Positions 9,011 to 19,206 of a stretch of DNA of 44,719 bases are shown one piece after another. The number at the start of each line of letters is the position of its first letter. Position 1 is the stretch's first letter. Under the pieces are notes generated by a model that was not told the DNA's origin, ran no database searches, and was given only the letters and a program-made list of their open reading frames with translations. Made by a program: the position numbers and the translations under genes. The stretch lies in NCBI GenBank assembly GCA_016235155.1, contig JACRLW010000140.1, forward strand, positions 1 through 44,719, read 5' to 3'. This DNA is from Planctomycetota bacterium. GTDB lineage: Bacteria > Planctomycetota > UBA1135 > UBA2386.

Positions 9011-10162
9011 ATGAAACCCCAGATGAAACCCACTGCGAACCTGATCGCCTGGCTGAGCGCGGCCCTGTGCTCCGCCGCTCCGGTCCTGCTGGCACAGGAC
9101 GCCCCCAAGCCGAAGCCCCCGGCAGATCCGCCCGCCACGAAGTCGGAAGCGGACGCGCGCAGCGTCGGAGAGCTGATCGAGGCGCTCGGCGCCGAGCGAC
9201 CGGCCGAGCGGCGCGACGCCGAGCGCGCGTTGCGCGACCGCGGCGAAGCAGCGCGCGAGCCGCTCGAGGAAGCGGCCGACGGCCACGACGACCCCGAGGT
9301 GCGCTGGCGGGCACGCCGGATCCTGCGCGCGCTGAGCGGGGAAGCGCCGCGGCTCGAGCGCGCGGCACCGGACGTTGCGCCGCCGGCGGACGAAGCGCGA
9401 CCTCGGGTCCGCGCCTTCGAGGACCTCGAGCGGCACATGGAGGAACTGAGGGCCCAGATCGACGAGATGCAGCGGGCCTGGCCGCGCGATGGCCTCACGC
9501 CGTTCGGCGGCTTGCAGCCCGGCTCGATCGCGCGCGGCACGCAGATCCAGATCTCTCCCGACGGTGTCCGCGTCGAGATCGAGGAACCGAAGGAAGGCGG
9601 AGGGACAGAGAGGAAGGTCTACGAGGCCCCGGGCATGGATTCGTTCCGCAAGGAGCACCCCGAGGTGGCGAAGAAGGTCTTCGGCGAGGGCGGCTTCTTC
9701 CGCTGGCACGGCAACGATCTGCCGTTCGACGTCCAGACCCCGCAGCTCGACCTGTTCCGCGGCGGCCGCGCGGTGCCGTGGACCATCACCCCGGGACCGG
9801 TCGCCCCGGCGGAACCGGTCGCGCCGCCCGCACCCGGAGAGAAGCTCGGTGTGTTCGTCGGGATCCTGGAACCGGCCGTGCGGAAGTTCCTCGGCATCGA
9901 GGGCGAAACCGGCATCCTCGTCGACTCGGTCGAGGACGGCTCGCTGGCGCAAGCACTCGGGATCGAACCGCGCGACGTGGTCGTCGCGATCGGCGACTCC
10001 GCGATCCGCGGGCCGGCCGACGTGCGCGCCGCGCTGAGGTCGATCGAGAAGGGTTCCTTGGTGAAGGTCACCGTGAACCGTCTCGGCAAGACCGTGACCC
10101 TGGAAGCCACCAAGGCCGCCGGCGCCGACGAACCGAAGAAGCTCGAGAAGCGCGCGCGCTGA
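9011..10162 (+). CDS. exported PDZ-domain protein
   Basis: A 383-residue protein starting at ATG 9011, with GAGG 8 bases upstream; the same reading frame is open much further upstream but overlaps the anti-sigma gene. A signal peptide covers residues 8-29 (hydrophobic core LIAWLSAALCSAAPVLLA). Residues about 45-115 form HEAT-like helices (LIEALGAERPAERRDAERAL, DPEVRWRARRILRAL). A charged helical segment follows (EDLERHMEELRAQIDEMQRA). The C-terminal about 105 residues are a PDZ domain (GVFVGILEPAV, TGILVDSVEDGSLAQALGI, DVVVAIGDSAIRGPADVRAAL). No protease domain is attached. Its position after sigma and anti-sigma suggests an envelope sensor or regulator in the same circuit, which is inference. 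Confidence 0.8.
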   Translation: MKPQMKPTANLIAWLSAALCSAAPVLLAQDAPKPKPPADPPATKSEADARSVGELIEALGAERPAERRDAERALRDRGEAAREPLEEAADGHDDPEVRWRARRILRALSGEAPRLERAAPDVAPPADEARPRVRAFEDLERHMEELRAQIDEMQRAWPRDGLTPFGGLQPGSIARGTQIQISPDGVRVEIEEPKEGGGTERKVYEAPGMDSFRKEHPEVAKKVFGEGGFFRWHGNDLPFDVQTPQLDLFRGGRAVPWTITPGPVAPAEPVAPPAPGEKLGVFVGILEPAVRKFLGIEGETGILVDSVEDGSLAQALGIEPRDVVVAIGDSAIRGPADVRAALRSIEKGSLVKVTVNRLGKTVTLEATKAAGADEPKKLEKRAR

Positions 10163-10171
10163 CGCGCGCAC

Positions 10172-11268
10172 TCAGTCCGTCGCGGCGCTCGCGTGCCGCA
10201 GGCGGAGCTGTCCGCAAGCCGCGCTCTTCTCGGCGCCGCGCTGGCGACGCACGGTGACGTTGAGTCCGCCGCGGCGCAGGCGCTCCGCGAACTCGTCGAC
10301 GCGCGCTTCGCTCGGACGCCGGAGTCCCTCGATGCGATCGACGGGATTCCAGGGGATGAGGTTCACCGTGCTCGGGAAACCGCGCAACGCCGAGATCAAC
10401 GAGCTGGCGTCCTGCGCGCGATCGTTCACGCCGGCGAGGAGCACGATCTCGAAGGTCACCTCGCGCCCCTTGCGCGCGAAGTACGCGCGGGCCGCTGCGA
10501 CGATCTCGGCGACGGTCGCGCGCGCGGTCGGCACGAGGCGTCGCCGTAGGGCGTCGACGCCGGCGTGCAGGGAGACCGCGAGGCTGTAGGCGTGCGGGGT
10601 CTGCGCGAAGCGGCGCATGCGCTCCGGCAGGCCGCTCGTGCTGACCGTGATGCGGCGCGCGCCGAGTCCGATGCCGTCCGGATCGCCGATCCGCTCCAGT
10701 GCCGGGAGCAGCGCATCGAGGTTGAGCATCGGTTCGCCGAGGCCCATCACGACCAGGTTGGTGAGCCTCGCGGGCGTCGCGTCGCCCTTCGACCCGAGGA
10801 TCGTCCGCGCGTGGAGGATCTGCTCGACGATCTCGGCAGCGCGGAGGTTGCGGCGCACGCCGTCGAGGCCCGACGCGCAGAACACGCAGGCGACCGGGCA
10901 ACCGACCTGCGTCGACACGCAGAGCGTGAGGCGATCGCCGTCGGGGATGACCACGGTCTCGATGGATTCGCCATCGGCGAGGCGCACGAGCAGCTTCGTG
11001 GTGCCGTCGCGCGCGACGTCGACCGCGGCGACCGTGCTGCTGCGAAGCGTCGTGCGCGCCGCGAGCGCCTCGCGCAACGCGCGCGGCAGGTTGCGGCAGG
11101 CGTCCCAGTCGGCGGCGCCGTGCGCGAACACCCAGTGTTCGAGCTGGCGGGCCTGGAAGGGCTTGCCGCCGGCCTCGGCGACCAAGCCGGCGATCGCGTC
11201 GCCGCTCATCCCGCTGAGCGCGGGCAGGTCGCGCGGAGCGGTCTCCGCGGCCGGACCCGCCGCCCTGG

Positions 11269-11272
<4 letters not shown>
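10172..11272 (-). CDS. rlmN: dual-specificity 23S rRNA A2503 / tRNA A37 C2-methyltransferase RlmN
   Basis: A 366-residue radical SAM methylase. The 4Fe-4S site is C125-x3-C129-x2-C132 (GCPVACVFC). The catalytic cysteines are C118 (LTLCVS) and C353 (AACGQL), the spacing expected for Rlm[12 protein letters not shown] and the C-terminal NLIPWNPV also match. RlmN acts at A2503 in the peptidyl-transferase centre and commonly at tRNA A37. The GTG start at 11272 overlaps the clpX stop by four bases (GTGA), so it is coupled to clpX. Cfr-type resistance enzymes are close relatives, but the RlmN-like sequence and chromosomal operon favour RlmN. Confidence 0.93.
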
Positions 11273-12603
<1,331 letters not shown>

Positions 12604-12830
12604 GGGTGCTCGGTTCGGGGTCCCCGACGGCTCGTCCGCTCGGCGTGCCGTGGGCCCTGGTGTTCGGTGCGTCGTCGTGCGTCGCGCCGGGAGCCGGACC
12701 CGCCGCGCGACCGCGCTCGGAACCGACCCGGGCCGCGATGATACGTTCTCGGGCCGGTCCGTGGTGCAGGCGCGATCTCCGCGCCGTTGGACTCAGCGAA
12801 TGGGGACGGTGGCCGGCGCCGGGAGGCCGT

Positions 12831-13451
12831 TCACTTCGAGGATTCGACGATCTCGTCGACGAGCCCGTAGGCCTTGGCCTCCGCCGCGCTCATGAAGAAA
12901 TCGCGGTCGCTGTCGCGGCCGACGCGGTCGATCGACTGGCCGGTGTGGCGGGCCAACACCTGGGTCAGCGTGTCCTTCATGCGCAGGATCTCCTCGGCCT
13001 GGATCGAGATGTCGGCCGCGGTGCCCTGCACGCCGCCCCATGGCTGGTGGATCATGATCCGCGCGTGGGGGAGCGAGAAGCGCTTGCCCTTGCTGCCGGC
13101 GGCGAGGAGGACCGCGCCCATCGAGGCGGCCTGGCCGATGCAGTACGTCGCGACCGGACACTGCACGAACTGCATCGTGTCGTAGATCGCGAGGCCGGCG
13201 GTCACGCTGCCGCCCGGGGTGTTGAGGAAGATCTGGATGTCCTGCGTCTTGTTCTCCTTCTGGAGGAACAGGAGTTGGGCGATCACCGAGTTGGCGACCT
13301 GGTCGTTGATCGGCGTGCCGATGAACACGATCCGGTCCTCGAGCAGGCGGCTGTAGATGTCCCAGGCGCGTTCGCCCCGGCCGGTCTTCTCGATGACCGT
13401 CGGGATGAGGAGATCGCTGACGATGAGCGGGTCGGGTGCGTTGGTTCGCAT
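12831..13451 (-). CDS. clpP: ATP-dependent Clp protease proteolytic subunit ClpP
   Basis: A 206-residue serine peptidase forming the tetradecameric chamber of ClpXP. The triad is S110 (GQAASMGA), H135 (IMIHQPWGG) and D184 (SDRDFFM), with the 25 and 49 residue spacings of E. coli ClpP. The start at ATG 13451 overlaps the tig stop (TGATG). A GTG at 13454 would extend by one residue with a four-base overlap, and the sequence does not decide between them. The order tig-clpP-clpX is the widespread bacterial arrangement. Confidence 0.97.
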   Translation of the reverse strand: MRTNAPDPLIVSDLLIPTVIEKTGRGERAWDIYSRLLEDRIVFIGTPINDQVANSVIAQLLFLQKENKTQDIQIFLNTPGGSVTAGLAIYDTMQFVQCPVATYCIGQAASMGAVLLAAGSKGKRFSLPHARIMIHQPWGGVQGTAADISIQAEEILRMKDTLTQVLARHTGQSIDRVGRDSDRDFFMSAAEAKAYGLVDEIVESSK

Positions 13452-14749
13452 CACGTGGACTTATCGGTGATCGTGGCCTTGTCTCTGAGGTACTCGCGGA
13501 CCTTCCGCTCGAGGATTCCCAGCTGGAGGTCGCCGAAGCGGTTGTTTTCCTTGTAGTGGCGCATCACTTCCTCGGCGGGCACGTCGTGGTGCTTCGCGAT
13601 CGCGTTGATCTCCGCGACCATGTCGGAGTCCTCGACGCGGATGCCCTTCGCCTTCGAGATGGCCTCGAACAAGAAGATCATCCGGATCTTGCGCTGCGCG
13701 CCGGCCTCGGCCTCGGTCCGTGCACGGTCGACCGCAGTGTCGATCTCTTCCTTCGTCCGGCCCTGCTCCGTGAGCCGTTGGCGATAGCCCTCGAGGTCGA
13801 TCTCGGCCTGACGCTGGACGAGGCTCGGCGGCAGGTCGAAGGGCGTCGCCGCGACGATGTGCTCGAGGATCGACTCCTCCTGCCGGAGGCGTTCGGCGAT
13901 CTCCTTGCGCTGCCCGATCTGCGTCAGCAGTTCGGCCTTCAGCTTGTCGAGATCCTCGAGTCCGATGTCCTTCGCGAGGGAATCGTCGATCGTGGCGCGC
14001 ATCACGCGTTGCACGCCGTGGACGTGACCTCGCACCGTGCCTTTCTTTCCGCGCTGCGCTTCGACCTCGAAGTGCGCGGAGAACTCGATCGACAGCGCGA
14101 AATCCTGATCCTTGACGAGTCCGACGAGCGTGCTCTTGAAGGCGCTCGCGTCGGTGCCGGCGAACGGGATGTTCGGGTTGAGCTGTGAGTCCTTGCGCTC
14201 GAACACGAGGGCGCCGCCTTCGTCGTGGTAGCTCAGGTCCGCCCGGATGAAGTCGTTCTCGGCGCACGCGTCGTCGACCGACTCCAGCGTCTTCTTCTGG
14301 TCCGCGAGCTGTTCGAGCGCCTTCTGGACATCTTCCTCGGTCGCCGCGGTCGGCCGCACCTCGACCGGCAGCCCTTCGACTTCGGCGAGCTCGACGGTCG
14401 GGTGCACGTCGAGGTGGACGGTGAACTCGATCGGGACGCTGCCGTCGACGGGGACCTTGGCGTCCAGTCCTTCGATGCGCGGCTGGCCGACGAGCTTGAG
14501 GTCGTGGTCGCGGCAGGCGTCGCGGAACGACTCGTTCAGGAGCTGCTCGCGGGCCTCGCTGCGGATCGCCTCGCCGAAGCGCTTCTCGAGGAGGGGCCGC
14601 GGGACTTTTCCGGCGCGGAAGCCCTTGATCTTCACCTGCCGCGACGCGGCGCCGAACGCGCGATCGATGTGATCACGGATCCGCTCGGGCGGGATCTTGA
14701 TGGTGACGGTACGGCTGCAAGGGCCGGTCTGGGCGACCTGGACGTCCAT
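13451..14749 (-). CDS. tig: trigger factor, ribosome-associated chaperone
   Basis: A 432-residue protein. The ribosome-binding signature GFRAGKVP is at residues 43-50 in the tail domain, which docks at uL23 by the exit tunnel. The middle segment (about 150-240) occupies the position of the FKBP-like prolyl isomerase domain but is degenerate: the usual FEGG and IPGFE-type motifs are not visible. The C-terminal helical arms are intact ([43 protein letters not shown]). The protein probably keeps its holdase function while isomerase activity is doubtful. It heads the tig-clpP-clpX-rlmN operon, 103 bases after the HEAT-repeat gene. No strong Shine-Dalgarno sequence is seen before ATG 14749. Confidence 0.95.
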   Translation of the reverse strand: MDVQVAQTGPCSRTVTIKIPPERIRDHIDRAFGAASRQVKIKGFRAGKVPRPLLEKRFGEAIRSEAREQLLNESFRDACRDHDLKLVGQPRIEGLDAKVPVDGSVPIEFTVHLDVHPTVELAEVEGLPVEVRPTAATEEDVQKALEQLADQKKTLESVDDACAENDFIRADLSYHDEGGALVFERKDSQLNPNIPFAGTDASAFKSTLVGLVKDQDFALSIEFSAHFEVEAQRGKKGTVRGHVHGVQRVMRATIDDSLAKDIGLEDLDKLKAELLTQIGQRKEIAERLRQEESILEHIVAATPFDLPPSLVQRQAEIDLEGYRQRLTEQGRTKEEIDTAVDRARTEAEAGAQRKIRMIFLFEAISKAKGIRVEDSDMVAEINAIAKHHDVPAEEVMRHYKENNRFGDLQLGILERKVREYLRDKATITDKST

Positions 14750-14796
14750 TCGCGACTGGGGTGACGGAGCGGTGGAGTGGGAATCCGGCGATCTTC

Positions 14797-14814
14797 GGCC
14801 GGGTCCCTCCGGCC
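14797..14814 (-). terminator. short hairpin between HEAT-repeat gene and tig
   Basis: A perfect 6-bp inverted repeat (GGCCGG, six-base loop, CCGGCC) lies 38 bases after the HEAT-gene stop and about 47 bases before tig. There is no T-run after it on the minus strand. It could be a weak terminator or pause site, or chance in this GC-rich DNA. Confidence 0.25.
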
Positions 14815-14852
14815 GTCAACGGAACGATCCGAGGCGTTTGCGCGGCGGCGGC

Positions 14853-16139
14853 TCAGCGGCCGAGCGCGTCGACGTCCTTCTTCGCCTTCTCGAGCAGTTC
14901 GACGAACTTCGCGTCGCCCTCGGCTTCGCGGCGGATCGTCGCCGCCGGCCAGCCCGAATCGCGCAGCGCTTCGAGCATCCGCTTGGAGTTGTCGCGGTGC
15001 GCCTCGCAGCGCGCGATCTGGAAGGCGTAGTACTGCTTGCGCGAGCTGACGGTTCCGAAGCGGATGGCGAGCTCGTAGTCGCGGATCGCTTCACGGTGCC
15101 GGCCGAAGGCGACCAGGGCATCGGCGCGCTCGGACAACGGCGTCGCCTCGTTGCGGTTGCGCTTCGCCCGGTCGTCGAGCTGGTCGAACAGGACCTTCGG
15201 ACCACGCTTGTCGCCGAGCGCCTGCAGCGTGAGCGCCGCCTGCACGCCGAGCGAACCGGTCTCGCCCCGCTCGAGCAGTCCGAGGAGCGCCGTGCGGGTG
15301 TCCTTGTGGTTCTCGGGCGCGATGGTCGCGAGCGCGCGGACGAGGAGTTCGAGGTCGCTCGCGTCGAGGCGCACGCCGCCGACGAGCGACGCCAGCGAGT
15401 CGGCGACGTCGCCGTCGCCGTGGACGGCGACCCGGAAGTACTCGATGTAGTCCCGCAGCAGCGCGTTCTCGCGCTCGTTCCGCAACGCGGCCAGGGCCAG
15501 GGCCACCGCGCCCTCCCAGCCGGTCCGAACGAGGTGCAGCAGCGCGCGCTGGCGCAACTCGACGTCGCTCGATTCCAGCAGCGGCGCGATGCGCGGAGCG
15601 AGCGCCTGGGTCTTCAGATTCTCCGCGGCGTCGAGCGCTTCGAGCCGCTCGCCGCCGTCGCCGAGGCGTGCGAACACGAGGACCAGCGGCGAGACCGCCC
15701 GCGGATCCCCGGTCGCGCCGAGCAGGCGGATGCCCATGCGCCGGGTCATCTGATCCTCCGACTGCGCCAGCTCGATCCACAGCGGCAGGTGCGCCTGCGG
15801 ATCCATGCGCGCGAGGATTCGCGCGGCGTTCTCGGCCAGGAAGCGTGACTTCGCGTCGGCATCCGCCGGGATCAGGAACTCGACGAGGGCGGGGAAGACC
15901 GCGTCGCCGAGCGCGACGACCTTCTCGATCGTCTTGTCGAGGACCTCGGCGTTGCGCCGGTAGTCGCTGCGCAGGTCAGCGAGGTGCGGCTCGAGCGCGG
16001 CGAGGCGCGGCGGCTGTTGGCGCTCCGCCCTCACCTTCGCGAGTGCGGCGACGTCGCGCAGGGGGATGCCGTCCTGCGCGACGGCGATCGTCCCCAGGCA
16101 AACGACGGCGGTCAGGCCGGCGGCTCGACGGGATCGCAT
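14853..16139 (-). CDS. exported HEAT-repeat protein with TPR-like C-terminus
   Basis: A 428-residue protein with a signal peptide (Arg-rich start, hydrophobic core AAGLTAVVCLGTIAVA, cleavage near AQD). Residues about 60-330 are alpha-helical repeats of HEAT type (AENAARILARMDPQAHLPLW, MTRRMGIRLLGATGDPRAV, LRQRALLHLVRTGWEGAVAL). Residues about 345-410 look like one TPR-like pair (SERADALVAFGRHREAIRDY). There is no catalytic motif or transmembrane segment after the signal peptide. It is probably a periplasmic scaffold; function unknown. It lies upstream of tig in the same direction and is divergent from mnmG. Confidence 0.75.
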   Translation of the reverse strand: MRSRRAAGLTAVVCLGTIAVAQDGIPLRDVAALAKVRAERQQPPRLAALEPHLADLRSDYRRNAEVLDKTIEKVVALGDAVFPALVEFLIPADADAKSRFLAENAARILARMDPQAHLPLWIELAQSEDQMTRRMGIRLLGATGDPRAVSPLVLVFARLGDGGERLEALDAAENLKTQALAPRIAPLLESSDVELRQRALLHLVRTGWEGAVALALAALRNERENALLRDYIEYFRVAVHGDGDVADSLASLVGGVRLDASDLELLVRALATIAPENHKDTRTALLGLLERGETGSLGVQAALTLQALGDKRGPKVLFDQLDDRAKRNRNEATPLSERADALVAFGRHREAIRDYELAIRFGTVSSRKQYYAFQIARCEAHRDNSKRMLEALRDSGWPAATIRREAEGDAKFVELLEKAKKDVDALGR

Positions 16140-16186
16140 GGCCGCGCAGTGTGCGGCAGCGGCCCGCCGGGCTCAACCCCGCGCGC

Positions 16187-16214
16187 TTGGTCGCGGCGCC
16201 CCGACCCGTAGATT
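16187..16214 (+). promoter_or_regulatory. possible promoter of mnmG
   Basis: TTGGTC (16187-16192), 16-base spacer, TAGATT (16209-16214) in the 166-base divergent gap before mnmG. The -10 matches four of six consensus positions and the -35 three of six. This is weak, but it is the most A/T-rich spot of the gap. Confidence 0.25.
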
Positions 16215-16305
16215 CTGCGCAACGCTTCCCGATGCCTGAGCACGAAGTTCCACACGACCTCCTCGTTCGGCAGGATCGGGTCCTTGGCTGCAACGGAGTA
16301 CGCCG

Positions 16306-18126
16306 GTGACGGCGGGCGACGCTTCGTTCGACGTCCTCGTCGTCGGGGGTGGCCACGCGGGTGCGGAGGCTGCGCTGGCCGCGGCGCGGCTCGGCGTGCG
16401 CACCGCGATGGCGGTCCTCGACCCGGCTGCGATCGGCAGGATGTCCTGCAACCCCGCGATCGGCGGGATCGGCAAAGGCCAGCTCGTCCGCGAGATCGAC
16501 GCGCTCGGCGGCGAGATGGGACTCGTCACCGACGCGGCCGGGATCCAGTTCCGCATGCTCAACACGAGCAAGGGTCCCGCGGTGCGTTCGCCGCGCGCGC
16601 AGTGCGATCGCGCGCTCTACAACCGCGAGATGGTGGGTCGTGTGCTGGGACAGGCGGGCCTCACGGTGATCGCCGGCGAGGTGGTCGATCTGCTCGCCGA
16701 CGGCGCACCCGGCTCCGCGACGGTGACCGGCGTGCGCCTCGCCGACGGCCGCGAGATCGCCACGCGCGCCGTCGTGCTGACCACCGGCACCTTCCTCGCC
16801 GGCAAGCTCTTCGCGGGCGAGTGGACCGGAGCCGGAGGGCGCATCGGCGAGGCGCCGGCATCGCGCCTGTCGGCGAGCCTGCGTGCGCTCGGTATCGCGC
16901 TCGGCCGGCACAAGACCGGCACCCCGCCGCGCCTGAGGCGGGCCTCGATCGACATCTCCCGGCTCGAACCGCAGCACGGCGACGACCCGCCGCGGCCGTT
17001 CTCGTTCCGCACGGCGCGTCTCGACGTCGCGCAGGAACCCTGTTGGCTCACCCGCACCAACCCGGCGACGCACGAGGCGATCCGCCGTCACGCCGATCGG
17101 TCGCCGTTGTTCAGCGGACGCATCGTCGGCACCGGGCCACGCTACTGCCCGAGCGTGGAGGACAAGGTCGTGCGGTTCCCCGACCAGACGGCGCACCTGA
17201 TCTTCCTCGAGCCGGAGGGGCGCGACAGCGACGAGGTCTATCCCAACGGGATCTCGACGAGCCTCCCCGCCGAGGTGCAGGAGGAGTTCGTCCGCACGAT
17301 CGCGGGACTCGAGGACGCCGTGATCGTGCGGCCGGGCTATGCCGTCGAGTACGACTACGTGCGCACCGACCAGATCCGCGCGGACCTGTCCGTCGCCGGC
17401 GTCGCCCGCCTCTGGTCCGCCGGTCAGATCAACGGCACAAGCGGCTACGAAGAGGCCGCGGGCCAGGGCTTCGTCGCCGGCGTGAACGCGGCGCGCGCGA
17501 TCCGCGGCCGATCACCGCTCGCGCTCGACCGCGCCGGCAGCTACCTCGGCGTGATGATCGACGACCTCTGCCGGGTCAACCCGACCGAGCCGTACCGCAT
17601 GTTCACGAGCCGCGCCGAGTTCCGACTGATGTTGCGCAGCGACAACGCCGATCGCCGGCTCGCGTCGCTCGCGCGCGAGATCGGGATCCTCGGTCCGCGC
17701 GACTCCGAGCGCGTCGCCGCCAAGGAGAACCGCATCGCCGCCGCGCTCGCGTCGCTCGCCGCACAGCGCTCCGACGGCCAGACGCTGCAGGAACGCCTCC
17801 GCCGTCCCGAAGTCGACGCATCCGATCCGCGCATCGCGACCGCTCTCGCGGTCTTCGCGTTGGCGCCGGACGAACGCAGCGAGGTCGAGGCCGAGGTGAA
17901 GTACGAGGGCTACGTGGCGCGGCAGGCGCGCGAGGTCGATCGGATCCGTCGACTGGAGGGGTGCGCGATCCCGGAGGACGCCGACTATGCGTCGGTCCGC
18001 GGGCTCTCCCGCGAAGCGCGTGAACGGCTCGTGCAGCGTCGCCCGCGGACCATCGGCGAGGCGTCGCGACTGCCGGGCGTCACCCCGGCCGACGTGCAAC
18101 TGGTCCTCGCCGTCCTCGGGCGCTGA
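16306..18126 (+). CDS. mnmG: tRNA uridine-5-carboxymethylaminomethyl modification enzyme MnmG (GidA)
   Basis: A 606-residue FAD protein that, with MnmE, modifies U34 of tRNAs reading split codon boxes. The Rossmann motif VGGGHAGAEAA is at residues 13-23. Both MnmG signatures are present (CNPAIGGIGKGQLVREID and GPRYCPSVEDKVVRFPD), as is the QINGTSGYEEAAGQG region and the C-terminal helical domain that contacts MnmE. The GTG start at 16306 places the FAD motif at the expected distance. A 25-codon ORF from ATG 16232 ends in TGA overlapping this GTG and might couple translation. mnmE is not in the window. Confidence 0.95.
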   Translation: MTAGDASFDVLVVGGGHAGAEAALAAARLGVRTAMAVLDPAAIGRMSCNPAIGGIGKGQLVREIDALGGEMGLVTDAAGIQFRMLNTSKGPAVRSPRAQCDRALYNREMVGRVLGQAGLTVIAGEVVDLLADGAPGSATVTGVRLADGREIATRAVVLTTGTFLAGKLFAGEWTGAGGRIGEAPASRLSASLRALGIALGRHKTGTPPRLRRASIDISRLEPQHGDDPPRPFSFRTARLDVAQEPCWLTRTNPATHEAIRRHADRSPLFSGRIVGTGPRYCPSVEDKVVRFPDQTAHLIFLEPEGRDSDEVYPNGISTSLPAEVQEEFVRTIAGLEDAVIVRPGYAVEYDYVRTDQIRADLSVAGVARLWSAGQINGTSGYEEAAGQGFVAGVNAARAIRGRSPLALDRAGSYLGVMIDDLCRVNPTEPYRMFTSRAEFRLMLRSDNADRRLASLAREIGILGPRDSERVAAKENRIAAALASLAAQRSDGQTLQERLRRPEVDASDPRIATALAVFALAPDERSEVEAEVKYEGYVARQAREVDRIRRLEGCAIPEDADYASVRGLSREARERLVQRRPRTIGEASRLPGVTPADVQLVLAVLGR

Positions 18127-18147
18127 TCACCGGCCGCGCGCGACGGA

Positions 18148-19146
18148 TCAGTCGCCGCGCAGCCGGTTCGCGAGCTGGGTTTGCAGATCCGTCGCCCGCG
18201 TCGCCGCGTTGGTGCCCTCGTAGCGCTTGCGGAACTTCACGAGTTCGTCGACGAGCTTGCGCGCTTGCGCGAGTTTCGTCGTGTCGTGCGCCGCCAGCAG
18301 CTTCTCGAGCGCGCGTCCTGCCGCGAGCTCCTTCTTGATCGCTGGATCCTTGCCGAAGCGGTCGAGTTCCTTTTCCGCGGCGTCCGCGGGGCTCAGCCCC
18401 TTCCAGTCCCGCGCGAGCTTCTCGAGCGCGTTCGTCGCGGCCGTGTAGTCCGGCCCCTGCCCGAGGGTCTGGACGCGCGCGCTCTGGCGTTCGATGCGCT
18501 TGTTCAGCTCTTCGCGCTGCGTGGTGAGCACCGCGCGCATCTCCTCGCCGAGCTTCTCTTGCGCGAGCATCTTGTCGAGGTAGTCGGCGAGCTTTCGGTG
18601 CTCGCGCTTCTCCCAGAACTGACGCACGGCGTCGTAGCGCGGATCGTCGGGGAGCTTCGGCGCGAGCGACACGCCCGCGAGTTGTTCCTCGAGGTACGAA
18701 TCGGCCGGCATGCGATCGGCCGGCGCGGTCAGGATCTGACCGTCGGGTCCGACGGTGAACGTGCTCGGGTAGAAGGTCCCGCCGTACGTGGACATCCCCT
18801 TGGGTGCCCGCACGATCGGGAACTTGGCGCCGAGCTTCTGCACGTAGTCGTCGATCAGGCCCTCTTCCTCATCGGACACGCCGATGACGAGCAGCCCCCG
18901 GTCCCCGAACTTGCTGTGGAGCTCGTTCAGGTGCGGGACGGCCGCCTTGCAGGGGCCTCACCAGGTGGCGAAGAACTCCAACAGGACGAGCTTGCCGGCG
19001 AACTCGTCGAAGTTCGCGGGTCCGTCGTTCCAGACCTTCGCGAACTCGAAAGACGGCGCGACGGTGCCCTTGGCGAGCTGGGCCGGTGCGACGCCGGCGA
19101 GGAGGACCGCTGCGGCTGCCGCGGCGGTGCGCATGGGGATGGACAT
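18148..19146 (-). CDS. TlpA-like thioredoxin-fold protein with in-frame TGA at the first active-site cysteine (probable selenoprotein)
   Basis: Read through TGA 18960-18958, this is a 332-residue exported protein. It has a signal peptide (MRT, poly-Ala core, APAQ), a TlpA/AhpC-type thioredoxin domain (APSFEFAKVWNDG, FAGKLVLLEFFATW, then UGPCKAAVPHLNELHSKFG, then LLVIGVSDEEEG), and a cis-Pro region (STYGGTFYPSTFTVGPDG). The TGA falls exactly where the first Cys of WCxxC belongs (residue 63), with C66 as the resolving cysteine. The frame continues without shift for 269 codons with normal composition. The C-terminal half is charged helical repeat-like sequence. Many window genes end in TGA, so the code is not reassigned globally. 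Alternatives are a nonsense mutation or sequencing error at this codon. A start at ATG 19134 is also possible. Confidence 0.7.
18898..18941 (-). promoter_or_regulatory. candidate SECIS stem-loop downstream of the in-frame TGA
   Basis: Directly 3' of the TGA, the mRNA can pair CCGUCCCG (18941-18934) with CGGGGACCGG (18907-18898), leaving one bulged base on two occasions. A smaller CUG/CAG stem can close an apical loop about 30 bases after the TGA, within the distance range known for bacterial SECIS elements. The fold was drawn by eye and competing structures exist, so this is only a candidate. Confidence 0.35.
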
Positions 19147-19206
19147 GGGGCGGGATGATAGCGACGCACGAATCGGCGGAACGTCGCGAGTCGGTATCGT
19201 GCGGCA

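Noticed and set aside
12738..12743. TATCAT -10 box for a clpX promoter
   Set aside because: No -35-like sequence lies at 16-18 bases upstream, and the match alone is too weak in a 227-base gap.
18148..18879. The TlpA downstream half as a separate gene starting at GTG 18879
   Set aside because: It would lack a signal peptide and the first half of the thioredoxin domain; the upstream frame joins without a shift through one TGA, so a single gene is the better model.
18148..19146. Global reassignment of TGA to Trp or Gly
   Set aside because: purL, clpX, tig, ffh, mnmG and others end in TGA at the expected family length.
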